Assembly (NCBI GenBank): GCA_019424245.1
Contig: JAHYZV010000009.1
Span: 12,487-76,486 of the forward strand
Source: Clostridiales bacterium
GTDB lineage: Bacteria > Bacillota > Clostridia > Lachnospirales > Lachnospiraceae
Reading direction: 5' to 3'
DNA length: 64,000 bases
Shown here: positions 8,325 to 16,293 of the stretch, in pieces
Layout: each line of letters starts with the position of its first letter
Position numbering within the stretch: the stretch's first letter is position 1
The notes under the pieces: generated by a model
Seen by the model: the letters and a program-made list of their open reading frames with translations, nothing else
Database searches by the model: none
Told to the model about the DNA's origin: nothing
Made by a program: the position numbers and the translations under genes

Positions 8325-8582
8325 ATGAATATTAGTGGACAGGAATTTATTCAGGCTATGTCAGCCATTGGTGCAGGTATTGCGATGATCGCAGGTGTTG
8401 GTCCTGGTGTTGGACAGGGTATTGCAGCAGGTCATGGTGCAGCAGCAGTTGGACGTAATCCAGGTGCTAAGTCAGATATCACTTCAACTATGTTACTTGG
8501 ACAGGCTGTTGCCGAGACAACAGGTCTTTATGGTTTCGCCGTAGCTATTATCTTAATGTTCGTTCAGCCATTCAAGGGTTAA
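8325..8582 (+). CDS. atpE: F-type ATP synthase subunit c, sodium-binding type
   Basis: Rotor-ring proteolipid, 85 residues, two helices around the polar loop RNPGAKSD. The ion-binding carboxylate is Glu64. The residues that coordinate Na+ in Ilyobacter tartaricus are all matched in place: Gln31 (in GPGVGQG), Val62, Glu64, Thr65, Thr66 and Tyr69 (in QAVAETTGLYG). I therefore predict a Na+-coupled enzyme. A strong ribosome site CGGAGGA lies before ATG 8325, as expected for the most abundant subunit. Confidence 0.96.
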   Translation: MNISGQEFIQAMSAIGAGIAMIAGVGPGVGQGIAAGHGAAAVGRNPGAKSDITSTMLLGQAVAETTGLYGFAVAIILMFVQPFKG

Positions 8583-8648
8583 TTAAGAACGGAATATTAT
8601 ATTCATAAGGGTAAAGGCCCATTAAGATAATGGAAAGGAGGCCAACAA

Positions 8649-9200
8649 TTGAATTTCGGAAGTACATTTGTGGCTCTTGAAACATCAGGAAGATTATTTG
8701 GACTTGATTATCAGCTCTTATTTGATGCTGCGATAACAGCCATTAACGTATTCATATTATTCCTGCTTTTGTCAGTTATTCTTTTCAATCCTGTTCGTAA
8801 CATGTTAAAGAAAAGACAGGATAAGATAACAAGTGACAGGGAAACTGCGGAAAAGAACAGGGAAGATGCTCTTGCCATGAAGGCAGAATATGAAGAAAAG
8901 TTAAAGGCTGCGAATAAAGAAGCAGAGCTTATATTAAGTGATGCCAGAAAGACAGCTATGCATAATGAGCAGAAGATCATAGATGAAGCTAAAGAAGAAG
9001 CTGCAAGAATTATCGAGAGAGCAGGTAAGGAAGCAGAACTTGAAAAGCAGAAAGTGGCAGATGAAGTTAAGCAGCAGATTGTTACTGTATCAGCTATGAT
9101 AGCTTCTAAGCTTATCTCTAAATCTATTGATGAGAGCGAAAGTAATGCAATTATTGAACAGACTTTGAATGAAATGGGTGAGAACACATGGCGAAATTAG
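8649..9200 (+). CDS. atpF: F-type ATP synthase subunit b
   Basis: Peripheral stalk subunit, 183 residues. One membrane helix (about 27-50) is followed by a long charged coiled coil rich in Lys, Glu and Ala, and a short C-terminal helix that meets delta. TTG 8649 follows AAGGAGG. The 3' end overlaps atpH by 13 bp. Confidence 0.94.
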   Translation: MNFGSTFVALETSGRLFGLDYQLLFDAAITAINVFILFLLLSVILFNPVRNMLKKRQDKITSDRETAEKNREDALAMKAEYEEKLKAANKEAELILSDARKTAMHNEQKIIDEAKEEAARIIERAGKEAELEKQKVADEVKQQIVTVSAMIASKLISKSIDESESNAIIEQTLNEMGENTWRN

Positions 9201-9736
9201 TAGAAACAACTTACGGTGAGGCTTTATTTGAGCTCGCCATCCAGGAATCTAAGATCGACGAACTATGTGAAGAAGCACAGGTTGTGATAGATGTGTTCAA
9301 GGATAACCAGGATCTGGTAAAGATATTAAGGTCACCTAAGGTTGAAAAGGGTGATAAGGAAGAACTTATAAAGAATATATTTGATAAGTTCGTATCTAAG
9401 GATATTACAGGACTTTTAACTGTTATGGTGTCTAAGGACAGACAGGACAAGATAGTAAGTACACTCCAGTACTTTATAAAGAGAGTATATGAGTACAAGA
9501 AGATAGGAGTGGCTTTCGTTACCACAGCCAGACCTCTCACAGATGATCAGAAGCTGTCAGTTGTAAGCAGACTGCTTGCAACAACTGATTATGTGGATTT
9601 CAAGATTAATTATGATATAGATGAATCGCTTATAGCGGGCATGGTCATAAGAATCGGAGACAGAGTCGTAGACAGCAGTGTAAAACATAAAATCGATGAG
9701 CTTGCCAGGAATTTAAAGAATATCCAGCTGGCATAA
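9188..9736 (+). CDS. atpH: F-type ATP synthase subunit delta
   Basis: Stator subunit that joins the b stalk to the top of the alpha-beta ring. 182 residues. The N-terminal helical bundle (YGEALFELA) and the C-terminal segment DESLIAGMVIRIGDRVVDSS are typical of the family. The start overlaps atpF, so translation is probably coupled. Confidence 0.94.
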   Translation: MAKLVETTYGEALFELAIQESKIDELCEEAQVVIDVFKDNQDLVKILRSPKVEKGDKEELIKNIFDKFVSKDITGLLTVMVSKDRQDKIVSTLQYFIKRVYEYKKIGVAFVTTARPLTDDQKLSVVSRLLATTDYVDFKINYDIDESLIAGMVIRIGDRVVDSSVKHKIDELARNLKNIQLA

Positions 9737-9772
9737 AGCTTGAATCTAATAGAAAGTAGGTGCATAAAGCTA

Positions 9773-11281
9773 ATGAATTTAAGACCGGAAGAAATCAGTT
9801 CAGTTATTAAAGAACAGATTAAAAGATATTCTGCCGAACTAGAAGTATCAGAAGTTGGTACAGTAATTCAGGTAGCAGATGGTATCGCTAGAATCCATGG
9901 ACTTGAAAAGGCCATGCAGGGAGAACTTCTTGAATTCCCTGGTGAAGTATATGGTATGGTGCTTAACCTTGAAGAGGACAATGTAGGTGCCGTTCTTCTT
10001 GGTGATTCAAGAAATATAAGCGAAGGTGATACTGTCAAAACAACTGGACGAGTAGTTGAAGTTCCAGTTGGTGATGCATTAACAGGACGAGTTGTTAATG
10101 CACTTGGACAGCCTATAGATGGCAAGGGTCCTATTAACACAGACAAGACAAGAAAGATAGAAAGAGTTGCTTCAGGCGTTATCACAAGAAAGTCAGTAAG
10201 TGTTCCACTTCAGACAGGTATTAAGGCTATCGATGCCATGGTTCCTATCGGAAGAGGACAAAGAGAACTTATCATCGGTGACCGTCAGACAGGTAAGACA
10301 GCTATCGCTATAGATACTATTATCAACCAGAAGGGTCAGGGTGTACATTGTATATATGTTGCTATCGGACAGAAGGCATCAACAGTTGCAAGTATCGTTA
10401 AGACTCTTGAAGAATATGGTGCTATGAGTTATACAACAGTAGTAGCATCAACAGCAAGTGAGCTTGCACCTCTTCAGTATATTGCTCCTTACTCAGGATG
10501 CGCTATAGGTGAAGAGTGGATGGAAAACGGTGAAGATGTTCTTGTTGTATATGATGACTTAAGTAAGCATGCAGCAGCATACAGAACACTTTCACTTCTG
10601 TTAAAGAGAGCTCCTGGACGTGAGGCTTATCCTGGAGATGTATTCTATCTTCACTCAAGACTTCTTGAGAGAGCAGCACGTATGTCAGATGAGTACGGTG
10701 GAGGCTCACTTACAGCCCTTCCTATCATCGAAACACAGGCAGGAGATGTTTCAGCATATATCCCTACTAACGTAATATCTATTACAGATGGTCAGATATA
10801 TCTTGAAACTGAGATGTTTAACTCTGGTTTCAGACCAGCGATCAATGCAGGTCTTTCTGTATCAAGAGTTGGTGGTTCAGCACAGATTAAGGCTATTAAG
10901 AAGATTGCTGCTCCTATCCGTACAGAGCTTGCACAGTACAGAGAGCTTGCTTCATTCTCACAGTTTGGTTCAGAGCTTGATGCCGATACTAAGGAGAAGC
11001 TTGCACAGGGCGAGCGTATCATGGAGATGTTAAAGCAGCCACAGTATAAGCCAATGCCTGTTGAATATCAGGTTATCATTATATATGCTGTAACTAAGAA
11101 GTATGTTATTGACATACCAGTAGATAAGATTCTTGATTTCCAGGAAGGTTTGTTTGAATTCATAGATACTAAGTATCCTCAGATTCCAGAGTCTATAAAG
11201 GAAACTAAGGAACTTACTGAAGAGAATGAAAAGCTGCTTGTAAGTGCTATTGAAGAGTTTAAGAAAACATTTAAGTTCTAA
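9773..11281 (+). CDS. atpA: F-type ATP synthase subunit alpha
   Basis: Non-catalytic nucleotide-binding subunit, 502 residues from ATG 9773. P-loop GDRQTGKTAIA (about 169-179), VYDDLSKHAAAYR and SRVGGSAQ are visible. The family N-terminus (RPEEISSVIKEQIKRY) starts right after the chosen Met; an in-frame TTG at 9740 would add 11 unrelated residues. AGGTG (9757-9761) is the likely ribosome site. Confidence 0.96.
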   Translation: MNLRPEEISSVIKEQIKRYSAELEVSEVGTVIQVADGIARIHGLEKAMQGELLEFPGEVYGMVLNLEEDNVGAVLLGDSRNISEGDTVKTTGRVVEVPVGDALTGRVVNALGQPIDGKGPINTDKTRKIERVASGVITRKSVSVPLQTGIKAIDAMVPIGRGQRELIIGDRQTGKTAIAIDTIINQKGQGVHCIYVAIGQKASTVASIVKTLEEYGAMSYTTVVASTASELAPLQYIAPYSGCAIGEEWMENGEDVLVVYDDLSKHAAAYRTLSLLLKRAPGREAYPGDVFYLHSRLLERAARMSDEYGGGSLTALPIIETQAGDVSAYIPTNVISITDGQIYLETEMFNSGFRPAINAGLSVSRVGGSAQIKAIKKIAAPIRTELAQYRELASFSQFGSELDADTKEKLAQGERIMEMLKQPQYKPMPVEYQVIIIYAVTKKYVIDIPVDKILDFQEGLFEFIDTKYPQIPESIKETKELTEENEKLLVSAIEEFKKTFKF

Positions 11282-11304
11282 ATGTGGGAATGGAGGTAAA
11301 TTCT

Positions 11305-12162
11305 ATGGCCTCAATGAAAGATATAAAAAGGCGTAGAGACAGTATTCAGAGTACTGGTCAGATTACTAAGGCTATGAAGCTTGTTTCCACTGTTAAACTT
11401 CAGAAAGCAAAGGGAAAGGCAGAGAGCACAAAGCCTTATTCAGATCTGATGTACGAGACGATATGCAATATGCTTGCAAGGTCAGGTAACATCAATCACA
11501 AGTATCTTGTTCCTGGTGAGTCTTCTAAGAAGGCGGTTATAACAATAACAGCTAACCGAGGACTTGCCGGAGGATATAATACAAACTTAACAAAGCTTAT
11601 TACAGAGAGTGGTATTCCAAAGGAAGATATAGATATAGTTGCTATAGGTACCAAGGGAAGAGATTATCTTGCAAGAAGAGGGTATAATATATCAGAAGAT
11701 GATTCTGATGTTATCAATGAACCTCTTTATACAGATGCAAGAAGCATATGTGATAAGCTGCTTGAAAGATTTGCAGCTGGTGAAATAGGTGAGATATATC
11801 TTGCTTATACTTCGTTTAAGAATACAGTAGTTCATGAGCCTAAGCTTATTAAGCTTCTTCCTGTATCAGTAGATACAGATGGCTTAAGCAGCGGTGAGGA
11901 TACAACACCTATGAACTATGAGCCAGCGGAAGATGAAGCTTTGAACCTTATCATACCTAAGTATGTGTGCAGTCTTATATATGGTGCGCTTATAGAGGCG
12001 GTTGCCAGTGAGAATGGTGCACGTATGCAGGCTATGGATAATGCCACAAGCAACGCAGATGAGATGATTTCTGATCTTTCACTTAAGTATAACAGAGCCC
12101 GTCAGGCTTCTATTACACAGGAACTTACAGAAATCATAGCAGGTGCGAATGCTATCGGATAG
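11305..12162 (+). CDS. atpG: F-type ATP synthase subunit gamma
   Basis: Central rotor shaft, 285 residues. Conserved N-terminal helix MKDIKRRRDSIQSTGQITKAM and C-terminal helix with YNRARQASITQELTEIIAGANA are intact. Start ATG 11305 follows GGAGG (11292-11296). The 28-bp gap to atpD is normal. Confidence 0.95.
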   Translation: MASMKDIKRRRDSIQSTGQITKAMKLVSTVKLQKAKGKAESTKPYSDLMYETICNMLARSGNINHKYLVPGESSKKAVITITANRGLAGGYNTNLTKLITESGIPKEDIDIVAIGTKGRDYLARRGYNISEDDSDVINEPLYTDARSICDKLLERFAAGEIGEIYLAYTSFKNTVVHEPKLIKLLPVSVDTDGLSSGEDTTPMNYEPAEDEALNLIIPKYVCSLIYGALIEAVASENGARMQAMDNATSNADEMISDLSLKYNRARQASITQELTEIIAGANAIG

Positions 12163-12189
12163 TTATAATAATTATAGATGGAGGTAACA

Positions 12190-13581
12190 ATGGCAGAGAA
12201 TAATATTGGTAAGATTACTCAGATTATCGGTGCTGTAATTGATATTAAATTCACAGAAGGTAATCTGCCAGAAATCAATTCAGCCATCAACATAAAGACC
12301 AATGACGGCGGCAGGCTTGTTGTGGAAGTTGCACAGCATCTTGGAGACGACACGGTAAGATGTATCGCCCTTGGACCAACAGATGGTCTTGTTAGAGGTA
12401 TGGATGCAGAAGCTACAGGTGCTCCTATATCAGTACCAGTTGGCGAGCAGACACTTGGAAGAATGTTTAACGTATTAGGAGAGCCTATAGATAATAAGCC
12501 AGCTCCAGAAGTAGAGCATATGCCTATTCATAGAAAGGCTCCTTCATTCGTTGAGCAGGCTACTAATACAGAGATGTTAGAGACAGGTATCAAGGTAGTA
12601 GATTTACTCTGCCCTTATCAGAAGGGTGGAAAGATCGGACTTTTCGGTGGTGCCGGTGTAGGTAAGACAGTTCTTATACAGGAACTTATACGTAATATTG
12701 CTACTGAGCATGGTGGATATTCAGTATTCACTGGTGTTGGTGAGCGTACAAGAGAGGGTAATGACCTTTATCACGAAATGATGGATTCAGGAGTTATCGA
12801 GAAGACAACCATGGTATTCGGTCAGATGAATGAACCACCTGGAGCAAGAATGAGAGTTGGTCTTACAGGACTTACTATGGCTGAGTACTTCAGAGATAAG
12901 GGTGGAAAGGATGTACTTCTTTTCATCGATAATATCTACAGATTTACCCAGGCTGGTTCAGAGGTTTCAGCGCTTCTTGGACGTATGCCTTCAGCCGTAG
13001 GTTATCAGCCAACTCTTCAGACAGAGATGGGTGCTCTTCAGGAGCGTATCACATCAACAAAGAATGGTTCTATCACATCAGTCCAGGCTGTATATGTACC
13101 TGCGGATGACCTTACTGACCCAGCGCCAGCAACAACATTCGCACATCTTGATGCAACTACAGTTCTTTCACGTTCTATAGTTGAGCTTGGTATATATCCA
13201 GCTGTAGATCCACTTGAATCTACATCAAGAATTCTTGATCCAAGAATCGTTGGTGAAGAACATTATAAGGTAGCAAGATCAGTTCAGGAGATATTACAGA
13301 AGTATAAGGAACTCCAGGATATCATTGCTATTCTTGGTATGGATGAACTTTCAGAGGAAGATAAGATGGTTGTATCAAGAGCAAGAAAGGTACAGAGATT
13401 CCTTTCACAGCCATTCTTCGTAGCTGGACAGTTTACAGGACTTGAAGGACGTTATGTACCTATAAGTGAGACAATTCAGGGCTTCAAGGAAATCATTGAA
13501 GGTAAGTATGATGATATCCCAGAAAGTTATTTCCTTAACTGCGGCAGTATCGACGATGTACTTGCAAAGGTATCAAAGTAG
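12190..13581 (+). CDS. atpD: F-type ATP synthase subunit beta
   Basis: Catalytic subunit, 463 residues. P-loop GGAGVGKTVL (about 150-159), GERTREGNDLYHEM with the catalytic Glu, and SALLGRMPSAVGYQPTL are present. The Walker-B strand reads LLFIDNIYRF, with Tyr where most homologues have Phe (DNIFRF); this is conservative. Start is ATG 12190 after GGAGGT; the ATG at 12178 is part of the ribosome site. Confidence 0.97.
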   Translation: MAENNIGKITQIIGAVIDIKFTEGNLPEINSAINIKTNDGGRLVVEVAQHLGDDTVRCIALGPTDGLVRGMDAEATGAPISVPVGEQTLGRMFNVLGEPIDNKPAPEVEHMPIHRKAPSFVEQATNTEMLETGIKVVDLLCPYQKGGKIGLFGGAGVGKTVLIQELIRNIATEHGGYSVFTGVGERTREGNDLYHEMMDSGVIEKTTMVFGQMNEPPGARMRVGLTGLTMAEYFRDKGGKDVLLFIDNIYRFTQAGSEVSALLGRMPSAVGYQPTLQTEMGALQERITSTKNGSITSVQAVYVPADDLTDPAPATTFAHLDATTVLSRSIVELGIYPAVDPLESTSRILDPRIVGEEHYKVARSVQEILQKYKELQDIIAILGMDELSEEDKMVVSRARKVQRFLSQPFFVAGQFTGLEGRYVPISETIQGFKEIIEGKYDDIPESYFLNCGSIDDVLAKVSK

Positions 13582-13633
13582 AAGATAAGCAATAAAGATT
13601 GTAAACTCAGGTATCTTGATAAGGAGAATTGAT

Positions 13634-14032
13634 ATGGCAGATACAATGAAGCTTTTAGTAAATACACCCGAAAGAGTGTTTTACAATGATGACGTCACAT
13701 TTGTTGAGCTGTGCACAAGTGAGGGTGAAATAGGTGTATATCCTAACCATGTACCGCTTACAGCTGTGCTTGTTCCATGTGTGTTAACAATTCATAAGGA
13801 TGGCGAAGTAAAGAAGGCTGCTGTTCATGGTGGAATAGTAGAGATACTAAAAGACCGTGTTACAGTACTTGCAGAAATAGCAGAGTGGCCGGATGAAATC
13901 GATGTTAATCGTGCCAATGAAGCAAAGGTAAGAGCGGAAAGAAGACTTGCTGCAAAGGAAGGTAATCTTGATGTCCACAGAGCAGAGCTTGCTCTTAGAA
14001 GATCCCTTGCAAGACTTGGAGCAGTTGATTAA
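13634..14032 (+). CDS. atpC: F-type ATP synthase subunit epsilon
   Basis: Rotor foot and regulatory subunit, 132 residues: N-terminal beta sandwich with EGEIGVYPNHVPLTAVL, then a two-helix C-terminal arm (NRANEAKVRAERRLAAKEG... LRRSLARL) that can inhibit hydrolysis. ATG 13634 follows AAGGAG (13621-13626). Last subunit gene of the operon; no clear terminator follows, so read-through into the next gene is possible. Confidence 0.95.
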   Translation: MADTMKLLVNTPERVFYNDDVTFVELCTSEGEIGVYPNHVPLTAVLVPCVLTIHKDGEVKKAAVHGGIVEILKDRVTVLAEIAEWPDEIDVNRANEAKVRAERRLAAKEGNLDVHRAELALRRSLARLGAVD

Positions 14033-14151
14033 TAATGAAGTATTATAGTCAGTTGTTATGCTAAAGACTAAAATACATCATGAGTATATACCTTCCATTA
14101 ACTGGTAATAATATCAGAGAATATTATTATTGGTTGATGGGAGGTTTTTAT

Positions 14152-14934
14152 ATGTATAAGAGTATATTGCTTAAAGACAAATATGTGAAAAGATATAGTT
14201 TTCAGAGGCTTAGTATTATACTGGCAATAGTTTTATGGATATTTACAGCTGTGCGTGTGTTTTCACCTGGAATAGTAAGGGCGGTATCAGTTAACAGCAG
14301 AAAGGATATGGTGAGCATATTCTGCAATAATGTTTACAGGGATGTTTCATCAGAGCTTACTGCTTATGGGGTGATAACTGAAAGCTACCTGTCAGATGAT
14401 GCTAAAACAATGCTTCTTACGGATATAGCAGAAGATATAGGGCTTAATGCATATAAAATAGTGAAGCATGCAAATGAAGAAGATGATTCATATGCATTGA
14501 TACAGGACTCAGTTTATGGGGATGTGGATATAAGGATATTATCAAGCCAGAATAAGTATTATCTTGCCATAGATATAAAGCTTGATAAGGGAATAGAAGG
14601 TACAGAGCAGTATAAAAAAATAGTGGAAACAGTATGTGAGGAATATGGCATAGATTGCGTTGTTAATGTATGCCTTAAGGGAGCAGTAGATGGCAGAATA
14701 GATATAACAGATAGGAAAAATCTGTGTAATGAGTTGTTAAAACAGCTTAAAGCAAAGGAAATACAGTCAAGAAAGACCATGGATATGTTTGTGGTATATG
14801 CATATGACAGAAGTGAAAAAGACTATGTCATGCTTGGTAAGAAAAAAATAAATGTAAATATATCAATGGAATATGATGAGACAGAGGATAAAACGATAGT
14901 GTACATGGCTTCACCGGTATATATTGGAAAATAG
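14152..14934 (+). CDS. YwmB-like membrane-anchored protein
   Basis: 260 residues with one N-terminal membrane helix (about 18-38) and an extracytoplasmic alpha/beta domain made of two similar halves. The layout and place directly after atpC match YwmB of Bacillus, whose fold resembles a TATA-binding protein and whose role is unknown; no motif proves it. The start at 14152 is set by GGGAGG (14139-14144). An upstream frame extension from 14080 lacks a ribosome site. Confidence 0.6.
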   Translation: MYKSILLKDKYVKRYSFQRLSIILAIVLWIFTAVRVFSPGIVRAVSVNSRKDMVSIFCNNVYRDVSSELTAYGVITESYLSDDAKTMLLTDIAEDIGLNAYKIVKHANEEDDSYALIQDSVYGDVDIRILSSQNKYYLAIDIKLDKGIEGTEQYKKIVETVCEEYGIDCVVNVCLKGAVDGRIDITDRKNLCNELLKQLKAKEIQSRKTMDMFVVYAYDRSEKDYVMLGKKKINVNISMEYDETEDKTIVYMASPVYIGK

Positions 14935-15098
14935 ATTTTAAAAGATTATTAAAACGGATATTATTACTTGTGTAAATAACACAAAGAGATTAAAATGATG
15001 TAAGGATTGCCAGAAGCGATAGCTTACTCTTCATTGTATAATGGAGGGACTAAAATAAGTTCTGGCAGTTATGCCATATAAGAAAAGGAAGAAAGCTT

Positions 15099-16241
15099 GT
15101 GAATATAAAAGAATTACTTGATATATGTATAGATAAAAACCTTATAGATATGACTATAAGCAGCAGAAAACTAAAAGATGAAACAAAAGCACAGAAGGTA
15201 AAGATAAGGCCGGTTATTATTAAAGATACATTGGAGTATCAGGTATCTGAGTTTGTTGGAAGAAAGGTGCTGCATACTAATTATACACAGAAAGATGTTA
15301 AGAAGCGTATAGAAAAGTATATGGAAGAAGAGTTTAAGCAGGCGCAGATAACTAGAACAGATTCATTGGCAACTATTCTTTCAAGCAAAAGTGGAACATG
15401 TACATGTAAGTATAAGAAGGCAAAGGAAATAAAGGCACAAAAGGAGTTAAGCCATAACAGAACCAAAAAATATATAATCCAGGAAGGCACACCTGTAGGC
15501 TTTATGATAGACCTTGGGGTTATGACACCTGATGGCAGGATAGTAAGAACACGCTATGATAAGTTCAGGCAGATTAACCGGTTTCTTGAGTTTATAGAAG
15601 ACATACTTCCAAGACTGGATAAGGATAAAGAACAGACTATAATAGATTTCGGATGTGGTAAGTCGTATCTTACATTTGCAATGTATTATTATCTGAAGGA
15701 ACTCAAGGGTTATAATATAAGGGTAATAGGTCTTGATCTTAAAGAAGATGTCATAGAACATTGCAATGAGTTAAGAACAAAATATGGATATGACAGACTG
15801 GATTTTTATGTTGGTGACATAGCAACATATAAGGATGTTGACAGTGTAGATATGGTAGTGACACTTCATGCATGTGATACAGCAACAGATTATGCGCTTG
15901 CAAAGGCTGTAGCATGGGGAGCGAAGGTTATACTGTCTGTACCATGCTGTCAGCATGAGGCTAACAGGACTATAAGCAGTACGCTTCTGTCGCCAGTTAT
16001 GGATTATGGTATACTTAAAGAAAGAATGTCTGCAATAATAACCGATGCAGCACGTGCCAATATGTTAAAGGCGAGAGGTTATGATACTCAGATTTTGGAA
16101 TTTATTGATATGGAACACACTCCTAAGAATCTGCTTATAAGAGCTGTAAAAACAGGAAAAACAGATGAAAAAGCAGAAAAACAGGCAGAGGATATGCAGA
16201 AGGCGCTAGGTATAGAGCTGACTATTTCAAAGCTGTTATAA
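15099..16241 (+). CDS. SAM-dependent methyltransferase (METTL25/Methyltransf_32-like)
   Basis: 380 residues. The first ~150 residues are charged with a Cys-x-Cys (GTCTCKYKKAK). A Rossmann methyltransferase follows: TIIDFGCGKSYLTFAMYYYL is motif I, VIGLDLK motif II, and VTLHACDTATDYAL with ILSVPCCQHE is the family signature. The Cys-Cys-x-His motif is shared with eukaryotic METTL25 proteins. Substrate is unknown; RNA is plausible. GTG 15099 follows AAGGAAG. It forms a unit with the next gene or stands alone. Confidence 0.8.
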   Translation: MNIKELLDICIDKNLIDMTISSRKLKDETKAQKVKIRPVIIKDTLEYQVSEFVGRKVLHTNYTQKDVKKRIEKYMEEEFKQAQITRTDSLATILSSKSGTCTCKYKKAKEIKAQKELSHNRTKKYIIQEGTPVGFMIDLGVMTPDGRIVRTRYDKFRQINRFLEFIEDILPRLDKDKEQTIIDFGCGKSYLTFAMYYYLKELKGYNIRVIGLDLKEDVIEHCNELRTKYGYDRLDFYVGDIATYKDVDSVDMVVTLHACDTATDYALAKAVAWGAKVILSVPCCQHEANRTISSTLLSPVMDYGILKERMSAIITDAARANMLKARGYDTQILEFIDMEHTPKNLLIRAVKTGKTDEKAEKQAEDMQKALGIELTISKLL

Positions 16242-16293
16242 AGAGTTATGAGTGAAATGTTAAATCTGTAAAATAACAGGAATGGAGAGAATA

